DNA of 64,000 nucleotides, taken from assembly GCF_026625785.1 (NCBI RefSeq), contig NZ_CP113063.1:496001-560000 (forward strand), given 5' to 3'. The stretch is from Gordonia sp. SL306 (lineage in GTDB: Bacteria; Actinomycetota; Actinomycetes; Mycobacteriales; Mycobacteriaceae). Of this stretch, positions 16,903 through 25,601 are shown one piece after another (positions within the stretch are counted from its first letter, which is position 1; the number at the start of each line of letters is the position of its first letter). The position numbers were made by a program, and so were the translations under genes. A model generated the notes under the pieces. The model did no database searches, was not told the DNA's origin, and saw only the letters and a program-made list of their open reading frames with translations.

Positions 16903-18813
16903 TTATCCCGCCGCCTGATCGCGCGACTTCGCCCGTGAGCGTTCGCGGGCGCGAGTGGACGCGTCGAGGTGAACCTTACGCACCCGGGTCACCTCGGGCG
17001 TCACCTCCACGCACTCGTCGGCGGCGCAGAACTCCATCGCGCCCTCGAGGTCGAGTTGCATCGGCTTGGCCAGTGTTTCCATCACGTCGGCCGACGACTG
17101 ACGCATGTTGGTCAGCTTCTTCTCGCGGGTGACGTTGATGTCGAGATCCTCGGCGCGCGGATTGATCCCGACGACCATGCCCTCGTAGGTGTCGGCACCC
17201 GGCTCGACGAAGAACGTGCCGCGATCGGCAAGCTGGATCATCGCGAACGGCGTGACGCTGCCGGTGCGGTCGCTGACCAGGGACCCGGTGTGCCGGGCCC
17301 GGATCTCGCCCGCCCAGGAGTCGTAACCGTCGAACACGGCGTTGGCGATGCCGGTGCCGCGAGTCTCGGTGAGGAAGTCGGTACGGAAGCCGATCAGGCC
17401 GCGCGACGGGACGATGAACTCCATCCGGACCCACCCGGTGCCGTGGTTGTTCATCTGCTCCATGCGGCCCTTGCGGGCGGCGAGCAACTGGGTGACCGCA
17501 CCGAGGTACTCCTCGGGGACGTCGATGGTCAGATGCTCGAACGGCTCCTGCACCTTGCCGTCGACCTTGCGGGTGACCACCTGCGGCTTGCCGACCGTCA
17601 GCTCGAAGCCCTCACGACGCATCTGCTCGACGAGGATGGCCAGCGCCAGCTCGCCGCGGCCCTGCACCTCCCAGGCATCCGGACGGCCGATGTCGAGGAC
17701 CCGCAACGACACGTTGCCGACCAGCTCGGCGTCCAGACGCGACTTGACCATCCGCGCGGTCAGCTTGTGACCGGACACGCGGCCGGCGAGCGGCGAGGAG
17801 TTGGTGCCGATGGTGACCGAGATGGCCGGCTCGTCGACGGTGATCCGCGGCAGCGGCTGCGGGTTCTCCAGGTCGGCGAGCGTGTCGCCGATCATGATCT
17901 CCGGCATGCCCGCGACCGCGACGATGTCGCCGGCGTCCGCCGACTCGGCCGGTGCCCGGTCCACACCGATGGTGGCGAGCAGTTCGGTGATCTTGGCCCG
18001 CTCGATCACGGGTTCGCCGTCGACCTCCCGGCACCACGAGATCTGCTGCCCCTTGCGCAGCGTCCCGTTGTGGATGCGAACGAGTGCGAGGCGACCCAGG
18101 AACGCCGAGGCGTCGAGGTTGGTGACATGGGCCTGCAACGGGGCGTCGGGGTCACCCTTGGGCGGCGGCACGTGCTCGAGGAGCACGTCGAAGAACGGGT
18201 CGAGGTTCTCCCCCGACGGCACCTCGCCGTCGGCGGGCTTCTCGGTGCTGGCGATCCCGGCGCGCCCCGAGGCGTACAGGATCGGCAGGTCGAGGACGAG
18301 CTCGGCGGCCGCGGCCGCCTCGTCATCGAGATCCGAGGCGAGGTCGAGCAGCAGGTCCTGCGTCTCGTCGACGACCTCCTGGATCCGCGCGTCCGGGCGG
18401 TCGGTCTTGTTCACGAGGACGATGACCGGCAGCGAGGCGGCCAGCGCCTTGCGCAGCACGAAGCGCGTCTGCGGCAGCGGCCCCTCGGAGGCGTCGACGA
18501 GCAGCACCACGCCGTCGACCATGGACAGGCCGCGCTCGACCTCACCACCGAAGTCGGCGTGGCCGGGGGTGTCGATGACGTTGATGATGACCTCGGTGCC
18601 GTCGGGCTGGCGACGGTGGACCGCGGTGTTCTTGGCGAGAATGGTGATGCCCTTCTCGCGTTCGAGGTCACCGGAATCCATCACGCGGTCGACGAGCTCG
18701 GCGCGTTCGCCGAAGACGCCGGACTGGCGCAGCATCGCGTCGACCAGGGTGGTCTTGCCGTGGTCGACGTGCGCGACGATCGCGACGTTGCGGAATTTGT
18801 GGACAGCGCTCAC
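16903..18813 (-). CDS. typA: Ribosome-associated GTPase TypA/BipA
   Basis: A translational GTPase of 636 residues that binds the 70S ribosome and helps growth under stress. G-domain motifs are at the N-terminus: G1 AHVDHGKTT, the switch region DLEREKGITI, G3 DTPGHADFGGE and G4 NKTD. EF-G-like domains III and V and the TypA-specific C-terminal domain follow (PSRGLIGFRTDFLTETRGTG). GTG 18813 is preferred over GTG 18828 because AAAGAGAG stands just before it and homologues start close to FRNVAIVAHVD. The neighbour lpqW is the same as in M. tuberculosis (Rv1165/Rv1166). Confidence 0.95.
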   Translation of the reverse strand: MSAVHKFRNVAIVAHVDHGKTTLVDAMLRQSGVFGERAELVDRVMDSGDLEREKGITILAKNTAVHRRQPDGTEVIINVIDTPGHADFGGEVERGLSMVDGVVLLVDASEGPLPQTRFVLRKALAASLPVIVLVNKTDRPDARIQEVVDETQDLLLDLASDLDDEAAAAAELVLDLPILYASGRAGIASTEKPADGEVPSGENLDPFFDVLLEHVPPPKGDPDAPLQAHVTNLDASAFLGRLALVRIHNGTLRKGQQISWCREVDGEPVIERAKITELLATIGVDRAPAESADAGDIVAVAGMPEIMIGDTLADLENPQPLPRITVDEPAISVTIGTNSSPLAGRVSGHKLTARMVKSRLDAELVGNVSLRVLDIGRPDAWEVQGRGELALAILVEQMRREGFELTVGKPQVVTRKVDGKVQEPFEHLTIDVPEEYLGAVTQLLAARKGRMEQMNNHGTGWVRMEFIVPSRGLIGFRTDFLTETRGTGIANAVFDGYDSWAGEIRARHTGSLVSDRTGSVTPFAMIQLADRGTFFVEPGADTYEGMVVGINPRAEDLDINVTREKKLTNMRQSSADVMETLAKPMQLDLEGAMEFCAADECVEVTPEVTRVRKVHLDASTRARERSRAKSRDQAAG

Positions 18814-19043
18814 TGAGCTCTCTTTCACTGCGGTTCGTACTCGAGGTCTGGGCTTGTGGGGTCGATATGTCCCGCTCGCTCACTCCCGGCGCGGCGGGCG
18901 GCGGGGAAGCGTGGCGGCATGGCCGGCCGGTACCCGGCGATAGCCAGCGGACAGGTCAACCTGTACAGGGTATCGGTCGACCGCCTGAGACGGTGATCAC
19001 ATCACGCGGACAGCCCGAAGTTAGGGCATGCTAACGTCCCGCT

Positions 19044-19220
19044 ATGGGCAAGGTGAAGCCGGCAGAAGTGTGCGATCTCAAGGCCAAGAAGAAGTGTTGC
19101 CGGAAGTCCACGCGGTGTGTCCGCTGCCCGGTGGTGATCCACCGGATGCGCAAGCTCGACAACTCGCAGCTGTCCAAGAAGCAGCTGGGCAAGGCGCTCA
19201 AGAAGGCCCGCGCCGCCTGA
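19044..19220 (+). CDS. Small cysteine-rich basic protein
   Basis: A 58-residue protein. It carries Cys10, Cys18, Cys19, Cys25 and Cys28 (KKKCCRKSTRCVRCPV) in a strongly basic chain with 15 lysines and a C-terminal Lys/Ala helix. The pattern suggests a metal- or nucleic-acid-binding miniprotein. It has the look of a conserved actinobacterial hypothetical family, but no function is known to me. A TAACGT -10-like box ends 6 bases before the ATG, which fits a leaderless transcript. It is convergent with the EamA exporter. Confidence 0.75.
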   Translation: MGKVKPAEVCDLKAKKKCCRKSTRCVRCPVVIHRMRKLDNSQLSKKQLGKALKKARAA

Positions 19221-19238
19221 TCGGGCTTGCTCCACGCA

Positions 19239-20108
19239 TCACGCCGCCGGCGGCGACTCCTCGTCGTCGGCCGACCGGACCGCGACCGCCGCGGCCACCG
19301 CGACGATGCCGACGGCCTCCACCGGTGTCGGGATCTGTTGCAGCACCACCACCCCGACGATCGAGGCGGCCACCGGCAGCAGGGCCAGCAGAATCGCGAA
19401 CCGGGCGCGGCCCACCTGCCGCAACACCACCTGGTCGAGCGCATAGGGAACGGCCGTCGACGCGAGCCCGAGACCGAGTCCGAGCAGCAGTAACCGCACG
19501 GTCGGCGCGTCGCCGGCGAAAGCCGGGCCGAGCAGCAGGGCGAGGGGCGATGTGACGATCGCGGCGACGACGAAACCGGTCGCCAGATCCTCCATGCCGC
19601 GCCCCCGCTGCGCGACCCGCTTGCCCAGCACGATGTAACCCGCCCAGCAGGCCGCGGCCACCAGCGCCAGTAGCACCCCGACCGCGGTGCCCTCCCATCG
19701 GACATCCGCGATGAGCAGCACCCCGACCACCGCGAGTCCCAGTGCGAGCACGTCGCGGCGCGTGCGCGAGCCGAGCGCCGCGACCGCGACCGGGCCCAGG
19801 AATTCGAGCGCAACCGTGGTGCCCAGCGGCAGTCGGTCGAGCGCCTCGTAGAAGGCGATGTTCATCGCGGCTGTGATGAGCCCGAAGGCGGCCGCCAGGA
19901 CGCGACGCCGCGGCCGCCACGCAGCCCGCCCGGGGCGCACCCAGGCCACCAGCACGAGCGCCGCGCCGGCGATGCGCAGCCAGGCCACCGCGCCGGGCGA
20001 CAACGTGTCGAACAGGTCGACGGCGATCGCCGCACCGAGATACATCGAGACCGCGCCGACGATCATCAGCGCCGGGGCGGTCACCCGGGTGCCCGACCCG
20101 CGCATCAT
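19239..20108 (-). CDS. EamA/RhtA-family exporter
   Basis: A 289-residue membrane protein of the drug/metabolite transporter superfamily with ten predicted helices as two EamA repeats. The second repeat ends in STAVPYALDQVVLRQVGRARFAILLALLPV, which resembles RhtA-type threonine/homoserine exporters. The first of two adjacent ATG codons (20108) overlaps the mutT2 stop by ATGA. It is the last gene of a five-gene chain that begins with the thiamine-binding protein. The substrate could be an amino acid or another metabolite. Confidence 0.82.
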   Translation of the reverse strand: MMRGSGTRVTAPALMIVGAVSMYLGAAIAVDLFDTLSPGAVAWLRIAGAALVLVAWVRPGRAAWRPRRRVLAAAFGLITAAMNIAFYEALDRLPLGTTVALEFLGPVAVAALGSRTRRDVLALGLAVVGVLLIADVRWEGTAVGVLLALVAAACWAGYIVLGKRVAQRGRGMEDLATGFVVAAIVTSPLALLLGPAFAGDAPTVRLLLLGLGLGLASTAVPYALDQVVLRQVGRARFAILLALLPVAASIVGVVVLQQIPTPVEAVGIVAVAAAVAVRSADDEESPPAA

Positions 20109-20527
20109 TCGAGTTCGGCGAGGAGTTCGGGAACCCAGGCGGTGTCGGCGGGCACCAACTGATCGTCGTGGGTCAGCCCGCTCAGTGCGGCCGCATCCAC
20201 CCAGCGCAGCTCCCGGTGCTCGGCCGGATGTGGGGTTCCGGCGACGATGTGTGCCCACAGCGCCATCAGGGTGAGACCGGCCGGCAGATCCACCGTTTCG
20301 CGCAGGGCGTCGCCCACCGAGACCTCGACCCCGAGTTCCTCCATGAGTTCACGGCGCAAGGCGGTCTCGGCGCTCTCCCCCGGCTCCGCCTTGCCGCCGG
20401 GCAGTTCCCACCGCCCGGCGACCTCGACCGGGTATCGCCGCTGCGCGAGCAGCACGCGACGACGACCCGCATCCAGGATCGCGCCGGCGACCACCAGCCG
20501 GCGCCCGGCGCCCACCGGCTCGCTCAC
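20105..20527 (-). CDS. mutT2: MutT2-like NUDIX pyrophosphohydrolase
   Basis: A 140-residue NUDIX hydrolase. The NUDIX box is complete: GGKAEPGESAETALRRELMEELGV, cited here in two parts as GGKAEPGESAETALRREL and MEELGVEV. The M. tuberculosis homologue at the equivalent position (Rv1160, mutT2) hydrolyses CTP, 5-methyl-CTP and related nucleotides, and length and sequence agree with it. The GTG start overlaps the ABC ATPase stop by GTGA. Coupling to a thiamine transporter leaves open a role on pyrimidine or thiamine pyrophosphate analogues. Confidence 0.82.
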   Translation of the reverse strand: MSEPVGAGRRLVVAGAILDAGRRRVLLAQRRYPVEVAGRWELPGGKAEPGESAETALRRELMEELGVEVSVGDALRETVDLPAGLTLMALWAHIVAGTPHPAEHRELRWVDAAALSGLTHDDQLVPADTAWVPELLAELE

Positions 20528-21540
20528 GAGCCGATCACCGCGACCCGCTCGGCGACGATCCGCAGGCCCACCCGATCGCCCACCGCGACCCGCTCGGAGG
20601 CCACCGAGTCGACCTCGCCGACGTCGGTGACCACGCGCAGCCGGCGGCCGGTGGGCAGATCGGCGACCGCCGCGACCACACCGACGACATCGTCGTCCGA
20701 ACCGGCCCGGACCGCCCGCATCGACTCGGCCCGCAGCCCCAGCCGTCGGTGACCGTCTGGAACGGCGAGGCCGACGGGCCCGAGGGGGGTCTGCGCGGAC
20801 CCGTCGGCGAACTCCGCCTCGATCACCGTCGTCACCCCCAGGAACCGGGCGGTCCACTCGTCGACGGGGCTGCTCCAGAGATGTTCGGGCACATCGGTTT
20901 GCACCAGTTCACCTGCGCGCATCACCGAGATCGTGTCGGCCATCAACGCGGCCTCGTTGTGATCGTGGGTCACCACGACGGTTGGCGTTGCCGCATCGCG
21001 GACGATCTCGGCGATCTCGATGGCCAGCTGATCCCGGAGCAGCCGATCGAGGGCCGCGAGGGGCTCGTCGAGCAACAGCAGCCGCGGTCGTGGCGCCAGC
21101 GCCCGTGCGAGCGCGACGCGCTGGGCCTGACCACCGGACAGCTCATCGACGCCGCGCTCGGCGAAATCGGGCAGCCGCACCAGATCCAGCATCTCCGCCA
21201 CCCGGGTCCGGATCGCCGCACGCGACCAGCGTCGCATCCGCAACCCGTAGGCGATGTTGGACGCGACGGTCCGACCGGGGAACAGCTGTCCATCCTGGAA
21301 CACCACCCCGAAGTCGCGGCGATGCGCCGGCAGCTCGGACAGGTCGTCGCCGTCGAACCGAATTCGCCCGTGGCTCAACGGTTCCAGACCCGCGACCGCA
21401 CGGATCAGGGTCGACTTTCCGCAGCCCGACGGGCCGAGCAGGGCGGTCACCACCGAACCCGACGTGCCCACCGTCCAACTCAGGCCGTCCAAGACCACGG
21501 TCGATCCGTACCTGACCCCGACACCCTCGATCTGCAGCAT
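20524..21540 (-). CDS. thiQ: Thiamine ABC transporter ATP-binding protein
   Basis: A 338-residue ABC ATPase. It has Walker A GPSGCGKST, Q-loop VVFQDGQLFP, signature LSGGQAQRVALARAL, Walker B LLLLDEPLAALD and the H-loop VTHDHNEA. A regulatory OB-like C-terminal domain of about 100 residues makes it longer than E. coli ThiQ. It follows the permease by 1 base and would energise uptake with the binding protein and permease of the same chain. Thiamine as the cargo is inferred from the binding protein. Confidence 0.85.
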   Translation of the reverse strand: MLQIEGVGVRYGSTVVLDGLSWTVGTSGSVVTALLGPSGCGKSTLIRAVAGLEPLSHGRIRFDGDDLSELPAHRRDFGVVFQDGQLFPGRTVASNIAYGLRMRRWSRAAIRTRVAEMLDLVRLPDFAERGVDELSGGQAQRVALARALAPRPRLLLLDEPLAALDRLLRDQLAIEIAEIVRDAATPTVVVTHDHNEAALMADTISVMRAGELVQTDVPEHLWSSPVDEWTARFLGVTTVIEAEFADGSAQTPLGPVGLAVPDGHRRLGLRAESMRAVRAGSDDDVVGVVAAVADLPTGRRLRVVTDVGEVDSVASERVAVGDRVGLRIVAERVAVIGS

Positions 21541-21541
21541 G

Positions 21542-23149
21542 TCAGAGCAGCGCTCCCGTCCTCGGCCGCAGCGCTTCGACCACGACGACCGCCAAGGTCG
21601 TCACCGCGACGAGCAGCATCGAGGCCGCCATCGCCGTCGCCAGGTTGTCGGCGCCGGGCCGGTTCAGGGCCGATCCGATCAGCACCGGCAGCGTGGTCGT
21701 GTCCGCGCGGGCCAGGAAGCTCGTGGCCCCGAACTCGCCGAGCGCCATCACGAATGCGAAACCGCCTGCGGCACAGAGCGCACGCCCGATGAGCGGGAGG
21801 TCGACGGTGAGGAACACCCGCACCGGCCCGGCACCCAGGGTCGCCGCGGCCTCCCGCAGCCTGCCGGGCACCGACGACAGGGCGGGCAGCGCGATCCGCA
21901 CCACCACCGGGATGGCTATCAGGGCCTGCACGCACGGGATCACCAGTCCCGACGATGCGACGTCGGCGGGCAGCGCCGCCAGCACGATGAGGTATCCGAA
22001 ACCCAGGGTCACCGCGCTGACGCCCAGGGGGATTGTCGCGACGACGTTGCCGGTCGCCGCCCACACGCCGTGGGAGCGATGCATCGCGACCGCGGCCAGC
22101 AGTCCCACCACCAGCGCGATCGCCATCGCCAATGCGGCTGTGACCAGCGAGTACCGCAAGGTGTCGAGGGGTGTTACGCCGTTGACCGACTCGGTCAGGG
22201 ATCGGTATCCGTCGAGTGTCCAGGCGCCGTCTGCGCCCGGACGCACCGACCGGAGCGCGAGAACCGCAATCGGCCCGACCAGGACCACCACGGTCCAGGC
22301 GACCGCCGCCAGAACCGGCAGCCATCCCCTGCCGTGCGGCCGGAATCGGGTCTCCGTCGGGCGGGCACCCGCACCCGATCCGGCGGGGTCGGTGAACACC
22401 CGCGTCAGCAGCAGCGCCGCGACCACCACGACGATCTGCACCATCGACAGTGCCACCGCCTCCGGGATCCGGAAGTAGCCGATCGCCTGGGTGTAGATCT
22501 CGGTCTCCAACGTCCGGATCTCACCGTTGCCGAGGACCACGATCACGCCGAAGCTGGTGGAGCAGAACAGGAACACCAGTGCCGCCGCCGCGCCGACGGC
22601 CGGCATCAAGCGAGGCGCGACGACGGTCAGGAAGGCACGGACTCGCCCGGCCCCCAGGGTCTGCGCCGCCTCGGCCTGTCGCGTGTCCAGTGATCGCCAC
22701 GCCGCGCCGACGACCCGCGCGACGACGGCGACGTTGAGGAACGCATGGGCGAGCAGGATCGGCCACAGCCCGGAGCCGACGTGCGCGAACGCGAGTGGCC
22801 CGTCGAGCAATGCCCGGAACGCAACCCCGACGACCACCGTGGGAAGCACGAAGGGCACGGTCACGATCACCATCAGCAGCGCCGATCCCGGGATGCGCAC
22901 CCTGGCCACCAGCCACACCATCGGCGCCGCCACCACAAGTGCCAGCACGGTGGACGCGGCGGCCTGCCAGAGGGTGAACCCCAACAGGTTCAGGGCGTGC
23001 GTGCGCCGGAGGAGCTCACCGACCCCCACATCGGATCCGCTGTCGATCGCCCGCCGGACGAGTGCGCCCAGCGGCCAGATGAACAAGATCAGGATGAATG
23101 CCGCCGGCACGACCCGCAGGGCGAGTCCACCCACTCGGCCCGCGGTCAC
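21542..23149 (-). CDS. thiP: Thiamine ABC transporter permease (fused double permease)
   Basis: A 535-residue permease with two fused transmembrane domains, about 12 helices in all. Each half carries an EAA loop that contacts the ATPase: EAAQTLGAGRVRAFLTVVAP and EAAATLGAGPVRVFLTVDLP. The tandem arrangement is that of ThiP and of ferric-iron FbpB-type permeases. GTG 23149 was chosen because it overlaps the stop of the binding-protein gene by GTGA; a start at 23182 would overlap it by 36 bases. Confidence 0.86.
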   Translation of the reverse strand: MTAGRVGGLALRVVPAAFILILFIWPLGALVRRAIDSGSDVGVGELLRRTHALNLLGFTLWQAAASTVLALVVAAPMVWLVARVRIPGSALLMVIVTVPFVLPTVVVGVAFRALLDGPLAFAHVGSGLWPILLAHAFLNVAVVARVVGAAWRSLDTRQAEAAQTLGAGRVRAFLTVVAPRLMPAVGAAAALVFLFCSTSFGVIVVLGNGEIRTLETEIYTQAIGYFRIPEAVALSMVQIVVVVAALLLTRVFTDPAGSGAGARPTETRFRPHGRGWLPVLAAVAWTVVVLVGPIAVLALRSVRPGADGAWTLDGYRSLTESVNGVTPLDTLRYSLVTAALAMAIALVVGLLAAVAMHRSHGVWAATGNVVATIPLGVSAVTLGFGYLIVLAALPADVASSGLVIPCVQALIAIPVVVRIALPALSSVPGRLREAAATLGAGPVRVFLTVDLPLIGRALCAAGGFAFVMALGEFGATSFLARADTTTLPVLIGSALNRPGADNLATAMAASMLLVAVTTLAVVVVEALRPRTGALL

Positions 23150-24225
23150 CGCCCGACGGCCTCGCGCCACTGCTCGAGCCACTTCTCACGATTCTGCGCG
23201 ATGTAGGCGGGCGGAAGGCTCACCGTCCACGGCGGCACGGGTGCCCGCTGTTGCCAGCCGTCCGGGAGCGGCGTGCCCTTCTGGACGGGATAGACATACA
23301 TCGCCGACGGCAGCGCGGCCTGCACATCCGGGCCGAGCATGAAGTCGACCAGTTTGCGCGCCCCCGAGGGGTTCTCGGTGCCCTTGAGGACGCCGATGTA
23401 CTCGACCTGCCGGAAGCAGCTGTCGAGCAATGCCGAGGTGCCCGGGGTGGCGGCAGGCGACGACGCGTAGGACAACACGATCGGCTTGTCGCCCTTGCCC
23501 TCGCCCGCACTGAACTTCTGGTTGTAGGCGATCTCCCAGCCCGACACAATGCTCGCGCCACCCGCGGTCACGGTCTTCCAGTAGTCCTGCCACCCGTTCG
23601 CGAAGGCCCCGACGGTGCTGAGGAGAAACGACATCCCTGGTGACGACGTCCCCGGATCGAGCAGCACCGACTCCGACGCGTATTTCGGATCGCGGAGGTC
23701 GCGAAGGCTCTTCGGCGGTTCCTCGCCTCGGGACGAGTACCAGGATTCATCGACGTTGAGGCAGACATCGCCGCGGTCGACGGCCGTCAGCTCGTTGTTC
23801 GAATCCGGGATGGCGAAGTCGGCTGCGCCGTTGGCGGCCAGCGGCGACGCGTACGGCTCGAGCGCTCCCGCCTGGATGGGCCGGGAGGCAAAGGTGTTGT
23901 CGATGCCGAAGACGGCGTCCGCCTTGGGCGACCCCGGTGTCAGCGACACGGTCGACGCCAGCTGACCCGCGTCACCGGATTTGACCACCTTGAGTGTCAG
24001 TCCGGTCTCCCGACGGAAGGCGTCGAACACCGAGTCGGGCAGCTCGAACGAGTCGTGCGTCAGTAGGGTGACCTCGGCGCCCTGCTCCGCATCGTCACCG
24101 CACGCGGCCAGCATGGTTGCGGCGACCGCTGCCACGACTGCCAGGGTGATGGTTCGCAACGCTCCGACGTGTCGGCGCGCATCGGTCGCGATGTCTCGGG
24201 CATCCTTCGCGCGTCGTCTCCCCAC
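23146..24225 (-). CDS. thiB: Thiamine-binding lipoprotein (ThiB/TbpA-like)
   Basis: A 359-residue periplasmic-binding-protein-like lipoprotein. A signal peptide ends in the lipobox LAAC42. The mature sequence follows TbpA block by block: TLLTHDSF, KADAVFGIDNT, LLDPGTSSPGMSFLL, PIVLSYASSPA and MYVYPVQKGTPLP. The two-domain fold would deliver thiamine to the permease. The start is GTG 24225 without a good Shine-Dalgarno. No TPP riboswitch was recognised in the 237 bases before it, so regulation is unclear. Ferric or other cargo is a less likely alternative. Confidence 0.85.
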   Translation of the reverse strand: MGRRRAKDARDIATDARRHVGALRTITLAVVAAVAATMLAACGDDAEQGAEVTLLTHDSFELPDSVFDAFRRETGLTLKVVKSGDAGQLASTVSLTPGSPKADAVFGIDNTFASRPIQAGALEPYASPLAANGAADFAIPDSNNELTAVDRGDVCLNVDESWYSSRGEEPPKSLRDLRDPKYASESVLLDPGTSSPGMSFLLSTVGAFANGWQDYWKTVTAGGASIVSGWEIAYNQKFSAGEGKGDKPIVLSYASSPAATPGTSALLDSCFRQVEYIGVLKGTENPSGARKLVDFMLGPDVQAALPSAMYVYPVQKGTPLPDGWQQRAPVPPWTVSLPPAYIAQNREKWLEQWREAVGR

Positions 24226-24462
24226 ATGCTCGATCTAACCAGGTGCATCTCGCCGGCACGACCGGTGGCCGCAGCGTCACATGAGTAACAATTGAATCAA
24301 TAATCACAGGAGTCACACAGACCGGCGTTAGGCTCCCTGGACAGTGCCCGCCACCGGGGCGTGCATAGAATGACGCGCGACGCCATTCCGGCGTCCGAGT
24401 CACTGACAGCGGAGTGTGCGACCTCCACCGGCGCACACCGACGACCGATTGGACCGGAAACA

Positions 24463-25326
24463 GTGCGTTTGCCTGTACTCCAGAGCCTGCGTTCCCACCG
24501 CATGAACCGACCATCGACCAGCACTGTCCGCCGGGTCGCGGTCGCCGCGATGAGCGTCGCCGCCGCGACCTCGCTGGCCATGCCCGCGGTCGCGCAGGCC
24601 GCACCGAAGGCGCCGGCCCCGAAGGTCGACCAGCGCACACTCGATTCGATGAGCGCGTTCGCGCCGGCGATCATCGGCGCGGTCACCACCAAGGGCCCGG
24701 ACGGCAAGATCAACCCGCAACTGATCAGCCAGGCCAAGGCCCTCGCCGCGACGCCCGGCCTGCCGCCCCGCGCCAAGGACATCTGGCAGGACGTGGTCGA
24801 CTTCCTCGGCGAGCCGGGACGGGCCGCACTGATCCGTCAGCACAAGGCCGCCGAGCGCAAGCCCGGTGATCCGGAGATCCCCAAGGGCCCGGGCGCTCCG
24901 AAGATCCAGGAGTTCCTCTACCCGACCATCGGCATCGGCTGCATGCCGAACGCGAGCCTGACGTCGGGCAACTCGTTGGGCCGCGCCCTGATGACCGCCG
25001 GACCTCAGCAGGCCCCGGCACCGGGACCGAAGAAGGGACAGGCCGGCTACGTCTACACCAGCCTCGGCACCGGACCCGCGATCAACAGCTCCGCGCGCAA
25101 GCTCTGGGTGACCTGGCTGAACATCGACACCGGCCGCTCGGGACAGGTGCAGCTCAAGCGCAACCCGAAGATCAACGCGACCGACGGCCCGGGCACGTTC
25201 ACGGGCATCGCGCCGACCGGCAAGGGCCGGATCGTGTCGACGATCTACGGCGACGTGACGACCAAGACCAAGGGGAAGGTCATCTCCTGCGGGATCGTCC
25301 CCACGATCGGCATCGGCATCGTCTGA
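24463..25326 (+). CDS. Secreted Ala/Pro-rich protein, Rv1157c/Rv1158c-type
   Basis: An exported protein of about 287 residues. A signal peptide (VRRVAVAAMSVAAATSLAMP) ends near AQAAP. The middle is rich in Lys, Pro and Ala. The C-terminal domain of about 100 residues contains WVTWLNIDTGRSGQVQL, TGKGRIVSTIYGDV and a late Cys (VISCGIVPTIGIG). The same architecture is seen in the next gene and in the 30069-30590 gene, so they look like one family. GTG 24463 is taken because GGAAAC precedes it; ATG 24502 is an alternative. The function is unknown; an envelope or secreted role is likely. Confidence 0.72.
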   Translation: MRLPVLQSLRSHRMNRPSTSTVRRVAVAAMSVAAATSLAMPAVAQAAPKAPAPKVDQRTLDSMSAFAPAIIGAVTTKGPDGKINPQLISQAKALAATPGLPPRAKDIWQDVVDFLGEPGRAALIRQHKAAERKPGDPEIPKGPGAPKIQEFLYPTIGIGCMPNASLTSGNSLGRALMTAGPQQAPAPGPKKGQAGYVYTSLGTGPAINSSARKLWVTWLNIDTGRSGQVQLKRNPKINATDGPGTFTGIAPTGKGRIVSTIYGDVTTKTKGKVISCGIVPTIGIGIV

Positions 25327-25338
25327 TCCGTTCCGACT

Positions 25339-25377
25339 CGACGACACCCCCGGTCCCCACGACCGGGGGTGTCGTCG
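25339..25377 (+). terminator. Rho-independent terminator
   Basis: A perfect 16-bp stem (25339-25354 and 25362-25377) with a 7-base loop is followed by TTT, 12 bases after the stop of the secreted protein gene. It is the clearest terminator in the window. Confidence 0.88.
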
Positions 25378-25527
25378 TTTGGGCCAGGTTCCAGCTGTGA
25401 TGCGCGCCACAGCCGCGTGACCTGCGCGGATCGTTCGGGCGGCGCCACGGTTGCCTATCGGTCGCGACGATGTCACAAGACGGCCTCACGACTTGAATAT
25501 TCGACACTCTTCGTGCTCTCTTTTAAC

Positions 25528-25556
25528 TTGAGCAACATTCGTCCCACCCGTAACAG
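25528..25556 (+). promoter_or_regulatory. Sigma-70-like promoter
   Basis: TTGAGC (25528-25533) and TAACAG (25551-25556) are separated by 17 bases, close to the housekeeping consensus. They lie in an AT-rich patch about 45 bases before the next secreted protein gene and after the terminator. Confidence 0.45.
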
Positions 25557-25601
25557 GCAATCGCCGTGCGGGTGTATCGGTCGATGAAGGAGAGAAACAT
25601 C

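Noticed and set aside
16969..18816. 615-codon open frame antisense to typA
   Set aside because: It is the mirror of a clear TypA gene. Its composition (runs of His, Asp, Arg, Gly) and lack of any family motif are typical of shadow frames in high-GC DNA.
24226..24462. TPP riboswitch before the thiamine-binding protein gene
   Set aside because: The conserved THI-box segments (CTGAGA and the ACCTGATCTGG-type block) could not be found on the minus strand.
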